Positions 8,736-16,835 of a stretch of 42,989 nucleotides of DNA are shown here, piece after piece. Made by a program: the position numbers and the translations under genes. A model generated the notes under the pieces. It did not search any database. It was not told the DNA's origin and was given only the letters and a program-made list of their open reading frames with translations. Where the stretch lies: positions 1 through 42,989 of the forward strand of contig JASJCJ010000051.1 in the NCBI GenBank assembly GCA_030066045.1, written 5' to 3'. This DNA comes from Calothrix sp. MO_167.B12. GTDB lineage: Bacteria > Cyanobacteriota > Cyanobacteriia > Cyanobacteriales > Nostocaceae. Numbering within the stretch: the first letter of the stretch is position 1; each line of letters starts with the position of its first letter.

Positions 8736-9998
8736 ATGACCAATCACTGGAAAAGTCGCATTGCTGATGCTTGGCATCAAACAACAACACGTTTAACCCA
8801 ACTGCTACCAGTAGATAAAGCTGCACAAACTGCGTTGCAATGGTTTAGTGTGAGCGACGCTCAAGTAGCAGAAATTTTAGAGACGGTGCGTGCCGAATTA
8901 CCCACCACAGAGGCGTTATTAATTGGTAAACCACAAGCTGGGAAAAGTTCTATTGTCCGGGGACTGACGGGGGTTTCTGCAGAAATTATTGGTCAAGGAT
9001 TTCGCCCCCATACTCAACACACGGAACGCTATGCCTATCCTTCCAATGACCTACCTTTACTGATTTTTACTGATACAGTTGGGTTAGGAGATACGAAAAA
9101 AGACACTCAAGAAATTACTCAAGAACTTGCAGGGGATTTACAACAAGAAAGACGGGGAGCTAAGGTATTAATTCTCACTGTTAAAATTAATGATTTTGCT
9201 ACCGATAGTTTGCAAAAAATTGCCCAAGAATTACGTCATCAATACCCAGATATTCCTTGTTTGTTAGCAGTAACTTGTTTACACGAATTGTATCCAGCAA
9301 CTACGGTAGATCATCCTGCATATCCACCAGATACCGAAGAAATTAACCGTGCCTTTACTGCCATACAAGCAGATTTTGCTGGCTTGTACGATAGTGTGGT
9401 ACTAATTGACTTTACCCTAGAGGAAGACGGTTACAATCCCGTATTTTATGGTTTAGAAGAATTAAGAGATTCCCTGGCAAATTTACTACCAGAAGCTGAA
9501 GCCAGGACAATTTATCAGTTATTGGACAATAAGTCAGTAGGGGAAGAAATTGGTAATCTCTACCGGGATGTGGGTAGGCATTATATGTTGGCATTTTCAA
9601 TTATGGCAGCTGCTCTAGCGGCAGTTCCCCTACCCCTCGCCACCATGCCTGTGTTAACTGCGCTACAACTATCTATGGTAGGCTTGCTCGGAAAATTATA
9701 CGGACAAACCGTTACTCCATCCCAAGCTGGGGGTTTATTAAGTGCGATCGCTGGTGGTTTTATTGCCAAGGCTGTTGGTAGGGAGCTGATTAAATTTATA
9801 CCAGGTTTGGGCAGTGTAATTGCTGCTTCTTGGGCTGCGGCATATACTTGGGCATTGGGTGAAGGCGCTTGTGTATATTTTGGCGATTTAATGGGAGGTA
9901 AGAAACCAGATCCCAAGAAGATTCAATCTGTGATGCAGGATGCTTTTCAGGAAGCCAAGGAACGGTTTAAGGAGAGGAGGGAAGGAGGGAAGGAGTGA
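8736..9998 (+). CDS. Membrane-associated GTPase with DUF697-like C-terminal domain
   Basis: A 420-residue protein. The G1/P-loop is at 64-71 (GKPQAGKS) and G3 is DTVGLGD from residue 113. The usual NKxD motif is replaced by a weak candidate (VTCLHE). This is an Era/YeeP-like GTPase domain. The C-terminal part (about 285-380) has hydrophobic segments (AFSIMAAALAAVPLP and GLLSAIAGGFIAKA) like the DUF697 domain, implying membrane association. The function is unknown. The last residues (RREGGKE) and the stop are read from a GGAGGGA heptamer tract that continues past the gene, so the native C-terminus has apparently been replaced or extended by STRR sequence. Confidence 0.82.
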   Translation: MTNHWKSRIADAWHQTTTRLTQLLPVDKAAQTALQWFSVSDAQVAEILETVRAELPTTEALLIGKPQAGKSSIVRGLTGVSAEIIGQGFRPHTQHTERYAYPSNDLPLLIFTDTVGLGDTKKDTQEITQELAGDLQQERRGAKVLILTVKINDFATDSLQKIAQELRHQYPDIPCLLAVTCLHELYPATTVDHPAYPPDTEEINRAFTAIQADFAGLYDSVVLIDFTLEEDGYNPVFYGLEELRDSLANLLPEAEARTIYQLLDNKSVGEEIGNLYRDVGRHYMLAFSIMAAALAAVPLPLATMPVLTALQLSMVGLLGKLYGQTVTPSQAGGLLSAIAGGFIAKAVGRELIKFIPGLGSVIAASWAAAYTWALGEGACVYFGDLMGGKKPDPKKIQSVMQDAFQEAKERFKERREGGKE

Positions 9999-10099
9999 TG
10001 GAGGGAAGGAGTATTATAAAGAAATGGTATAAGGCTTTGCAAGCATTCATCCGCACATGATATTACTGCAAAATTAACAATGCTTGTATCTACAATCCC

Positions 10100-11020
10100 A
10101 TGACTCGACAACCCCATGACCAATTTGCGAAAGAATATCTAGAAGAGTTGCTAAATTCTTTAGGTAAGGTAGAAACCAGCAAAGATGTCAAAAGCGAGGT
10201 TCGTGAGATAGATGTTTGGTTTGTCCCCAATCCATCCCCATCTGACACATCAGAGTTGGGGCTATTGGCGAAAATGGCTACAACTAGCTGTCTATTTGAA
10301 CCCTTCCGCAATGCTCCCAGTGAAGTGGAGATTAGGAACTGTTTGTTAAAGTTGTATACGGTTCATGGAGATTTATTACGACAAGCAAAACGGGAAAAAC
10401 GCTCTTTATCAGAGGGAGAGTTGCCTTGTTTATGGATTTTAACTCCTTCTTGCTCTGCCAGAATACTGAATGAATTTGGAGCAAAAATTCAAGAATCAGG
10501 GAATTGGGTTAAAGGGGTTTATTTTCTGCCAAAATCCTTCCAAGGAGCAATTGTAGCTATTAATCAGTTACCTATTGTTGAAGATACTCTGTGGTTAAGA
10601 GTGTTGGGGAAGGGAAGGACACAAAAACAGGCAGTAGAAGAATTGGTTCAGCTGTCATCAGCAAGTTCTAGATGGGATCAACTGTTAGAGATTTTGGCTT
10701 CTTGGCGCAAAAATATAGAGGTGAAAGATAATGTAAGTGATGAGGACAGGGAGTTAATTATGAACTTATCACCAGCTTATCTTAAACAGCGGGAAGAGTG
10801 GCGGCAAGAAGGGCTGCTAGAAGGACGACAAGAAGGGCTGCTAGAAGGAGAGAAGAAGGTACTGCTGCGTTTACTCAGACGACGCTTTGGGGAGATTGCT
10901 CCTGATTTAGAGCAGAGAATTACCGGTTTATCGATTCCCCAATTGGAGGCGTTGGTGGATGCCCAGTTAGATTTCTCTAGTTTAGATGATTTAGTAACCT
11001 GGTTGTCAACGCACAGTTAA
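10100..11020 (+). CDS. Rpn/PD-(D/E)XK-like protein with DUF4351 C-terminus
   Basis: The 306-residue product opens MTRQPHDQFAKEYLEELL, like the cyanobacterial family of Rpn-type recombination-promoting nuclease relatives. An acidic 'EVREIDVWFVPNP' segment (about residues 33-45) could hold the nuclease-fold catalytic acid. The C-terminal 60 residues (LLRRRFGEIAPDLEQRI, then LDDLVTWL) match DUF4351. Just before this is a short tandem peptide repeat (QEGLLEGRQEGLLEGE; DNA period 24 bp). Such genes are numerous in cyanobacteria and spread as mobile families; nuclease activity is inferred. A decayed copy of its 3' part lies downstream. Confidence 0.72.
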   Translation: MTRQPHDQFAKEYLEELLNSLGKVETSKDVKSEVREIDVWFVPNPSPSDTSELGLLAKMATTSCLFEPFRNAPSEVEIRNCLLKLYTVHGDLLRQAKREKRSLSEGELPCLWILTPSCSARILNEFGAKIQESGNWVKGVYFLPKSFQGAIVAINQLPIVEDTLWLRVLGKGRTQKQAVEELVQLSSASSRWDQLLEILASWRKNIEVKDNVSDEDRELIMNLSPAYLKQREEWRQEGLLEGRQEGLLEGEKKVLLRLLRRRFGEIAPDLEQRITGLSIPQLEALVDAQLDFSSLDDLVTWLSTHS

Positions 11021-11518
11021 TTTCAATAGGTAGGGTCTGCTGAATACTTGTAAAACTCTTATATTGTAGTGGTTTCAGGCTCTTGTCGAAATCAAAAGTA
11101 CAATCAAATAGGGTTATGAGGCTTAAAAATCTTGCATTGATCATTTTTTCTGGTAAAAAGAATAGAAAAAATCATGGATGAAAATTTTGCCAGTTACCTG
11201 TTCCCTACCCTTACCCAAAGACTTTTATAGCTAACGTTACGCTACGCGAACAGCAAGCCCTAGGTAAGTGATGAGCATAGGGAGTTGATTATGAAATTAT
11301 CATCAGCTTATTTTAAACAGGGGGAAAAGTGGTGACAAGAAGGACTGCTAGAAGGAGAGAATAAATTCTTCTAGAGTAGTTGTTATTAATTGAGTAGTAT
11401 TCATCTTTTAGCCTCTTAATTATGAGTTTATACTGTCTTCTTTCTCCTGCATTTCTTTAGTCATAATATCGATAATGTCTTGTTCTGCTTTATTACTCAT
11501 TTCTCTTAAGATATCGAT
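11021..11518. other. Intergenic region with gene remnant
   Basis: Apart from the DUF4351 fragment, this holds AT-rich sequence and a short segment (GTTTCAGGCTCT near 11074) that recalls the interior of the family B element. No intact gene or RNA is recognised. Confidence 0.4.
11264..11363 (+). pseudogene. Decayed fragment of the upstream DUF4351 gene
   Basis: This stretch closely resembles 10732-10859 of the preceding gene (GTAAGTGATGAG, GGGAGTTGATTATGAA, TCATCAGCTTATTTTAAACAG). It lacks one 24-bp peptide-repeat unit and has an in-frame TGA (11333-11335) where the intact gene has CGG. It has no start and no DUF4351 tail. It is a remnant of a partial duplication or of a second gene of the same family. 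Confidence 0.75.
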
Positions 11519-11902
11519 CTAAGTGTTGAGTTTTTCCTCTTTTGCTTCAGTTATATTTTCAGAAATATTCGCAACTTGTTCTTTTTTATGGAAACTTGTC
11601 TCTCGATTTTGAAACTCATATAACAATTTATAAAAAGCATCTAAACCTTCTTTTTCACTACCACAATGAAGCATGATTATCTTAGCCCAGGAATTAGATG
11701 TTGATACATGATATTTTTCTTGCACCCAAGGCTGAAACTCCCGATAAAAATCCATTTCTTCTTCAGTTGCTTTAACTTTTAATTCTCTTAAAGCAGTTTT
11801 AAAACCAACCAAGAAGTGAAATAAATCACTGACAGATGCACGACCTATATACATTGCTGGTCTGACTCTAATTTTCTCTAAAATATCAAAAAGTTTACTC
11901 AT
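11519..11902 (-). CDS. Putative immunity protein (unassigned family)
   Basis: A 127-residue acidic protein with conserved-looking segments KIRVRPAMYIGR (about 10-21), FQPWVQEKYHVS (about 55-66) and GLDAFYKLLYEF (about 86-97). I do not recognise a named domain with certainty, but the RPAMYIGR start and WAKIIM core resemble small proteins found next to polymorphic toxins. It starts 31 bases after the papain-fold gene on the same strand, the usual toxin-then-immunity order. The last 25 residues are low-complexity and charged. No signal peptide is seen. The role is inferred from context. Confidence 0.5.
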   Translation of the reverse strand: MSKLFDILEKIRVRPAMYIGRASVSDLFHFLVGFKTALRELKVKATEEEMDFYREFQPWVQEKYHVSTSNSWAKIIMLHCGSEKEGLDAFYKLLYEFQNRETSFHKKEQVANISENITEAKEEKLNT

Positions 11903-11933
11903 TTTTCTCTGCCATTTATCTGATGCTTAAATT

Positions 11934-12299
11934 TTATATTTCATCGAGATAGTTAACCAAAAATTCTCCACTGGGGCAGATAAAATCATCCAACCAATCT
12001 TTTATAGTTAATCCTTCCACGGAGAGGTTATCGAAAACTTTTCCTTGAACCTCCACCCCATAATGAATTCCATTAAGTGTAATTGATTTGTTGATACCCT
12101 GATTTTCTAGACGTATACTAATTATATAATCTTCGCCATCAGATGTTTGAACTTTAATAATTCTGCCCTTGATCTCTTTTTCCTGCAACCACAGCATTAC
12201 TGCTTTTGCACATTCATAGCATTGGTAAAGTTGAAGTTGATACTTTTCTGTTATCTTCCCAATTTCCCGATAAATTTCCTCATCTGATAAGCGATTCAC
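11934..12299 (-). CDS. Papain-fold toxin-like protein (stand-alone)
   Basis: A 121-residue protein resembling the papain-fold toxin domains (Tox-PL type) at the C-termini of polymorphic toxins. A cysteine in YQCYECAKAVMLWL (about 25-38) would be the nucleophile, the histidine in LNGIHYGVEV (about 75-84) the second catalytic residue, and the Asp/Asn of VFDNL (about 88-92) the third. There is no N-terminal delivery region, so it is either a free-standing intracellular enzyme or a toxin tip cut from a larger gene. It is followed by the immunity-like gene after 31 bases. Catalysis is inferred from residue pattern only. Confidence 0.55.
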   Translation of the reverse strand: MNRLSDEEIYREIGKITEKYQLQLYQCYECAKAVMLWLQEKEIKGRIIKVQTSDGEDYIISIRLENQGINKSITLNGIHYGVEVQGKVFDNLSVEGLTIKDWLDDFICPSGEFLVNYLDEI

Positions 12300-12534
12300 C
12301 TACACACCCCAATATGAAATTCATGCATTGATATTGATTAAGTATAGTGTTTCTTTGTCTGGTGAGGTATACAATAAAACTTCACCCCATCTGATGACAT
12401 ATATTCGGCATAGAGGTGTAAGTCCGTAATTAAACTTTTGTTGATTTTTAGTCGTAAAAAACAACAATACTTTAGTATAGTGCTACGTGACTAGGTTAGG
12501 ACATTTTTGAGAGCTACAACCCTTGATTAATAAG

Positions 12535-12579
12535 CTTATTACTTATTACTTATTACTTATTACTTATTACTTATTACTT
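12535..12579. repeat. STRR heptamer tract (ATTACTT)
   Basis: About six tandem copies of the heptamer ATTACTT. A two-copy version in the other orientation (AGTAATA) is at about 475-491. Confidence 0.85.
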
Positions 12580-12664
12580 GCGCCTAGCGCTATATTTACC
12601 CATGTAATTGCACAATAATTGCACAAAGACTTTGCTAATAAGGAAGGTTTCCCACGGGGTAGCT

Positions 12665-12777
12665 CACATCTTGCACCACAAAATTATTGAGAAAATTAGA
12701 GCCTGAAACCCTTATTTATCTATCCGTAACCCACCTACTGCCCACCTTACCCTTATTGAGAAGGTGCAAGATATGTG
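12665..12777. mobile_element. MITE-like element, family B, copy 2
   Basis: A 113-base unit starting CACATCTTGCACC and ending GGTGCAAGATATGTG, inverted repeats differing by a two-base insertion. The interior shares TTAGAGCCTGAAACC and CCTTATTGAGAAGGTG with 630-737. The two copies have drifted, so this family looks older than family A. There is no ORF. Confidence 0.6.
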
Positions 12778-12943
12778 GTAGGGTAGAAGAGAAGGAGTAA
12801 GGGAAAATTTCTTAGATTCTTCTGACCAAACAATAAGTGTATACAAGACGTGTGGATACCCCTACGGGGAAGCAATCTACATCCGTGGAGAGAAAAAATG
12901 TTTTCCTTATCTCATTAGCCCCTAGATTCATCAATGGGGTAAT

Positions 12944-13053
12944 AATTCTAAATTCTAAATTCTAAATTCTAAATTCTAAATTCTAAATTCTAAATTCTAA
13001 ATTCTAAATTCTAAATTCTAAATTCTAAATTCTAAATTCTAAATTCTAAATTC
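12944..13053. repeat. STRR heptamer array (AAATTCT), about 15 copies
   Basis: About 110 bases of near-perfect AAATTCT heptamers, the longest pure tract in the window. It ends about 25 bases past the stop codon of the DgcN-like gene. Such purity suggests recent expansion or a variable-number locus. Confidence 0.9.
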
Positions 13054-13077
13054 CCCTTGAAAACTGATAACTGTAAA

Positions 13078-14124
13078 CTATCCCCGCATCACTGCATCTA
13101 ATAACACACCCGCATCAAAGCGAATCGGATCGGTACATGGTAACCCTGTTTCTGACTGTGTCTGACTAATGGCATCTTTCGCTGCATCATCATCTAAATG
13201 GGCGGTGTTTAAGGCAATACCCACCACAGGTACGAGAGCAAAAGCACCAGCAGCCCTGGCAACATTTTCATATAGTTGTATAACCTCTGCTAAAGGAGGA
13301 ATGGGGACATGGGCATGTTTGCGGACGTGGGTTTGTCCAGCCCGGTGTACTAATACCAATTGGGTAGGCTGGGAACCACGGATGAGGGGTAAGGTAGCGG
13401 TGGAACCAGGGTGTAATAAAGAACCTTGCCCTTCAATATGTAAAATGTCGTAGTTTTTACCAAAGCGCACTACCATCTGTTCCACTGCACCGGCAGCAAA
13501 GTCTGTCCGCACGGCATCTAAAGCTACCCCATCTCCTGCTAACATCAACCCTGTTTGTCCTGTGGGTAGGAATTTGGAAGCCATACCCCGCAGTTTTGAT
13601 GCCCAATGTAACTCTAGGCTGGTGGACATTTTCCCTATAGCCATGTCTGTAGCCACCGTCAATACTCGACGACAGGAAAGGGTACGCGCCATGCCACTAG
13701 CAATACTTAAATTGGGTGGTTCTTTGCGAACATCCCAAATTAACTGCCCTGGTTGAAGCAGTTCTTTCAATTCGGGAATATTTGCCAATGGTGTATGCAA
13801 ACCATTGACTATAGACATACCCGCAACCAAAGCATCTTTGAGTTCGTGCCAATAATCATCGGGTATATTACCACCTCCAGGGGCAATACCAATTACCAAT
13901 ACTTGCGGTTGATATTCTAGGGATGCTGCAACGGAGGAAACAATGGGTACATCTCGTTGAATACCCGTTAATTCTGGTAATGATTTACCCGCCGAAGTGC
14001 GATCAATTGCAGCGACTATGGGGGCTTCACTATAACGTAAAATTGATAATCCTGTTTTGCCACCTAAGCCAGTAATTCCCTCATGGAGAAGGATGGCAAT
14101 ACGTTGATTAAGCGATAGACGCAC
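13078..14124 (-). CDS. DUF1611 family protein (DgcN-like)
   Basis: A 348-residue DUF1611 protein. It has an N-terminal Rossmann-like half (RIAILLHEGITGLGGKTGLS) and a C-terminal P-loop half with VATDMAIGKMSTSLEL (about 186-201). Members named DgcN have been reported to N-acetylate D-glutamate in a D-glutamate breakdown pathway. The start overlaps the end of the upstream enolase-superfamily gene by 17 bases, so the two are translationally coupled. In that pathway the partner, DgcA, is the N-acetyl-D-glutamate racemase, which fits the neighbour. The specific substrate is inferred from family and pairing. Confidence 0.8.
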   Translation of the reverse strand: MRLSLNQRIAILLHEGITGLGGKTGLSILRYSEAPIVAAIDRTSAGKSLPELTGIQRDVPIVSSVAASLEYQPQVLVIGIAPGGGNIPDDYWHELKDALVAGMSIVNGLHTPLANIPELKELLQPGQLIWDVRKEPPNLSIASGMARTLSCRRVLTVATDMAIGKMSTSLELHWASKLRGMASKFLPTGQTGLMLAGDGVALDAVRTDFAAGAVEQMVVRFGKNYDILHIEGQGSLLHPGSTATLPLIRGSQPTQLVLVHRAGQTHVRKHAHVPIPPLAEVIQLYENVARAAGAFALVPVVGIALNTAHLDDDAAKDAISQTQSETGLPCTDPIRFDAGVLLDAVMRG

Positions 14125-15187
14125 GTTTTTGTACCCCCAATCCTGGTAAATTATTTGGTAAAAGTCTTCCCTTTTCTAAGGTTGCTCCTGTAAAGGGATC
14201 GTCAATTAAATTTAAATGGCTATCTAAGTCTAAATAGTCAGCTAGTGGTGCTAGCTGTACTGCGGCTGTATTGGCTAATGTACTGTCGGAATAGCAACCA
14301 AACATTACTTGTAACCCATGTGCTCTAGCTGTATGCACCATCCGCATGGCTTCTGTTAAGCCTCCAGATTTCATCAGCTTGATATTAACACCATCTATGG
14401 AATCTGCAAGTTGGGGAATATCCTGACTATGGAAACAACTTTCATCTACAAATATGGGGAGGGGTGAGGATTGTTTGACTGACTTTAAATGCTGTTCTTC
14501 TCCCCTTGGAAGTGGCTGTTCTACATACTTAATTCCCAAATCTGCTAACCAACGACACATATCGATCGCATTTTCCACATTCCAGCCTCCATTGGCATCA
14601 ATATATACCTCTAGTGTGGGTGCTTCTTCCCGTACTGCTTGCAACATAATTCGATCTGCTGCAATGCCATCCGGACTACCTAGCTTCACTTTGAGAATTT
14701 GTATATCTGCAAACTGTAACCAGTTACGTACCCTTTCCCTAGCTCCCTCTGGGGTATTAATACCAATGGTGACAGAAATTGGTGCGATCGCATTTTTATC
14801 CAGTCCCCACATTTGCCATAAAGGTAAACCCACTCGCTTCCCTAGCCAATCATACATCGCCATATCCAAAGCTGCGATCGCTGCCGAAGGCAGTTTTTCT
14901 ATTCCTAACACTTGTTCGATTTGTTGACGCTGTAAGGGATGAAATGATTGCAATGTTGGTATTATTTGCTGCAAACTATCTTTGATAATTGATGTAGATT
15001 GACGATGATTGCCAACACCAAAGGGTGATGCTTCCCCCCAACCTTCAATGCCATCTGCCTGAATTTTTACCCATATGTTTTCAGTGTGGGCAGTAGTACC
15101 GCGACTAATAGTCAGGGGAAACCGCTTATTAACGGTAAATGTTTCCACATCGATGTGCATAATCGCTTTTGGTATGGGGTGGGGCAA
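14108..15187 (-). CDS. Dipeptide epimerase / DgcA-like racemase (enolase superfamily)
   Basis: A 359-residue enolase-superfamily enzyme of the muconate-lactonising subgroup. The KxK catalytic motif is present (ILKVKLGS, about 167-174), as are the metal ligands in YIDANGGW (D), YVEQPLP (E) and FVDESCF (D), and the second catalytic lysine in GVNIKLMKSGG. Relatives include L-Ala-D/L-Glu epimerase of peptidoglycan recycling and DgcA, the N-acetyl-D-glutamate racemase. Overlap with a DUF1611 gene favours the DgcA role; a muropeptide-recycling role remains possible. A start a few codons downstream (ATGHIDVE at M10) is an alternative. Confidence 0.85.
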   Translation of the reverse strand: MPHPIPKAIMHIDVETFTVNKRFPLTISRGTTAHTENIWVKIQADGIEGWGEASPFGVGNHRQSTSIIKDSLQQIIPTLQSFHPLQRQQIEQVLGIEKLPSAAIAALDMAMYDWLGKRVGLPLWQMWGLDKNAIAPISVTIGINTPEGARERVRNWLQFADIQILKVKLGSPDGIAADRIMLQAVREEAPTLEVYIDANGGWNVENAIDMCRWLADLGIKYVEQPLPRGEEQHLKSVKQSSPLPIFVDESCFHSQDIPQLADSIDGVNIKLMKSGGLTEAMRMVHTARAHGLQVMFGCYSDSTLANTAAVQLAPLADYLDLDSHLNLIDDPFTGATLEKGRLLPNNLPGLGVQKRASIA

Positions 15188-15294
15188 AATTAAGTTTAAA
15201 TGCTATTTTCTGCTTACTTTTGACATCTGTTATACTTTTTTACAAGCATTATTTTTTTGTGATTATTTTTCCCGTTTCTTTATGAATTTTAATT

Positions 15295-15834
15295 ATGAAA
15301 AATTTAGAAAGGTGGCAAACTGTAAATTCTCACATGGTTGTTAATCATCCCTGGTGCCAAGTGAGACGAGATGAAGTTAAATTACCTAACGGTAATATTG
15401 TAGATGATTATTTTGTGCATATTAAACCAGATGTGGCGATGGTTTTACCCATTACTGAGAATGGGGAAATAATTTTTGTCAGGCAATATAGGCATGCATT
15501 TAGTGATTTTTTTATTGAGCTACCAGCAGGACATTTTGAACCAAATCAAGAAAAAGCAGAAATTGCAGCTATGAGAGAATTAACGGAAGAGACAGGATAT
15601 GTTGCCACGAATGTACAAAAAATAGCAACCCTATATGATAAGCCTGGTAAAGATACTAATCAAATTCATTTATTTTTAGCAGAAGATGTGATTAAAGTTG
15701 AGGAACAGCAGCTAGATTTAACGGAAGAAATTGAAGTGTTATTAATTCCTCAAGCTGAGGTTTTTACCAAGATTAGTCAAGGTGACATTTCTGTGGCTGG
15801 GACTGTTGCCGCATTATTTATGGGATTAAAGTAA
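15295..15834 (+). CDS. Nudix hydrolase (ADP-ribose pyrophosphatase-like)
   Basis: A 179-residue protein with a Nudix box at about 80-103 (AGHFEPNQEKAEIAAMRELT, then EETGY). The REL..EE..G core is intact; the spacing from glycine to the first glutamate is one residue longer than the classical pattern. Upstream elements (VRQYRHAF and ELPAGHFE) are typical of ADP-ribose/nucleotide-sugar pyrophosphatases, so cleavage of ADP-ribose-type substrates is likely. It is divergent from the epimerase gene across a 107-base AT-rich spacer that should hold both promoters. Confidence 0.88.
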   Translation: MKNLERWQTVNSHMVVNHPWCQVRRDEVKLPNGNIVDDYFVHIKPDVAMVLPITENGEIIFVRQYRHAFSDFFIELPAGHFEPNQEKAEIAAMRELTEETGYVATNVQKIATLYDKPGKDTNQIHLFLAEDVIKVEEQQLDLTEEIEVLLIPQAEVFTKISQGDISVAGTVAALFMGLK

Positions 15835-15936
15835 TTGGTAATTAAACTTGTCTCATTAATTTTGATAGTTTATCTATACTCAAGCGGGGTTTAAAACCCC
15901 ATCCCCTACGGGTTGTTTGTTTTGTGTTGGGGTTTA

Positions 15937-16049
15937 ATATCAAATCCGATAGCATCTGAATGATAAAAAACCGCAAAGACGCAAAGGACGCAAAGGAAGA
16001 GGAAGAGAGAGAGTAACTGAAATAATTCCGATACAAACGGAAACGATAT
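15937..16049. mobile_element. MITE-like element, family A, copy 2
   Basis: A 113-base copy that appears identical to those at 2084-2196 and 42869-42981. The flanks GGGGTTTA and AAATCCCC are not a direct duplication; they form an imperfect inverted extension. Short minus-strand reading frames that start inside this element are artefacts. Confidence 0.75.
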
Positions 16050-16100
16050 AAATCCCCATTACAAAACGTAATTACGAATTACGAATTACGAATTGTTTAT

Positions 16101-16175
16101 TGTAGTGCGGGCAGCGTTCGACGGCTCGACTGAGCTGAGCCGAACGTCTGAGCTCACGCCGAAGTCTTGCCCGCT
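16101..16175. repeat. GC-rich hairpin repeat (TGTAGTGCGGGC...GCCCGC), copy 2
   Basis: A longer version of the unit at 812-860, with an extra internal segment (GGCTCGACTGAGCTGAGCCG) that is itself palindromic. It is capable of strong hairpins just past the convergent ends of the Nudix and Uma2 genes, where it could also act as a bidirectional transcription block. Confidence 0.65.
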
Positions 16176-16186
16176 TTTTGGAAAAA

Positions 16187-16234
16187 GGGAGCGAGACGCT
16201 CCCACTACAATTATTTACCTATCAGAACTAATGG
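16187..16234. repeat. 48-bp dispersed repeat with hairpin, copy 1
   Basis: GGGAGCG-AGA-CGCTCCC hairpin followed by CACTACAATTATTTACC and TATCAGAACTAATG. Nearly the same sequence is at 33341-33389. Confidence 0.7.
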
Positions 16235-16268
16235 GACACACCACTAGTTCAGTTAATAATTGCGTTCA

Positions 16269-16835
16269 TTAACCAAATAAACGTGCCACAGGACAACTAA
16301 AACCAGGTAATAATGGGGAAGTTAGTTCATCATCAACAAACAATGTCTCTACTAATACCAACATTGCCTGTTCTCGGCGATAAACCTGAATTTGCTGTAA
16401 CTGCCAATTGGCAATCCAGTATTCTCTGACACCCTGGGAAGCATAAAGTTTTAGTTTTACTTCTTTATCTCTGCGTTCGTTGATTTCTCCTGGTGAGAGT
16501 ACTTCAATCACTAATTCTGGAGCGACGGTTAAATGTCCAGCATTATCTAATCCAGCAGCGAGTCGCTCTTTGCTAATCCATACCACATCGGGAATTACAT
16601 TATCCGCATCACTAAAAATTACACCAGCACCACTATTAGTTTCCCCTAAACCTGTTTGTTCTGACCAAATATTTAACACGGTAGAAATATTTGTACAAAA
16701 CTTTTGGTGCTTCCAATGTGGCGTCCGTGTCACAAATAATTCCCCGTCGATAATCTCGTAGCGATTGCCGTTATCTGGTAATAATTCTAAATCGCTGGTA
16801 GTCCAACGTACCCGCTCAGTGGTGGTGGAATTCAT
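16269..16835 (-). CDS. Uma2 family endonuclease-like protein (DUF820)
   Basis: A 188-residue protein with the Uma2/DUF820 signature of the PD-(D/E)XK fold: IPDVVWIS (about 79-86), PELVIEVLSPGE (about 104-115), then K in KLKLYASQGVREYWIAN. This family is greatly expanded in cyanobacteria and its members are often annotated as putative restriction-type nucleases without shown activity. It starts MNSTTTERVRWTTSDLELLP, and the length is normal. There is no methyltransferase neighbour. Confidence 0.85.
   Translation of the reverse strand: MNSTTTERVRWTTSDLELLPDNGNRYEIIDGELFVTRTPHWKHQKFCTNISTVLNIWSEQTGLGETNSGAGVIFSDADNVIPDVVWISKERLAAGLDNAGHLTVAPELVIEVLSPGEINERRDKEVKLKLYASQGVREYWIANWQLQQIQVYRREQAMLVLVETLFVDDELTSPLLPGFSCPVARLFG

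Larger units (their letters stand above)
12300..13077. other. Intergenic region with MITE and heptamer arrays
   Basis: No gene is visible. It contains an ATTACTT tract (12535-12579), a family B MITE-like element (12665-12777) and a long AAATTCT array (12944-13053). Promoters for the papain-fold gene should lie near 12300-12400. Confidence 0.6.

Noticed and set aside
12944-13053. CRISPR array
   Set aside because: The heptamer arrays here and elsewhere have no unique spacers and no cas genes nearby; they are STRRs.
15842-16036. Minus-strand frame beginning MYRNYFSYSLSSSSFASFAS
   Set aside because: It is read from the 113-bp MITE; the same start recurs in the copy at 42636-42968, and serine/phenylalanine-rich translation reflects the purine-rich repeat.
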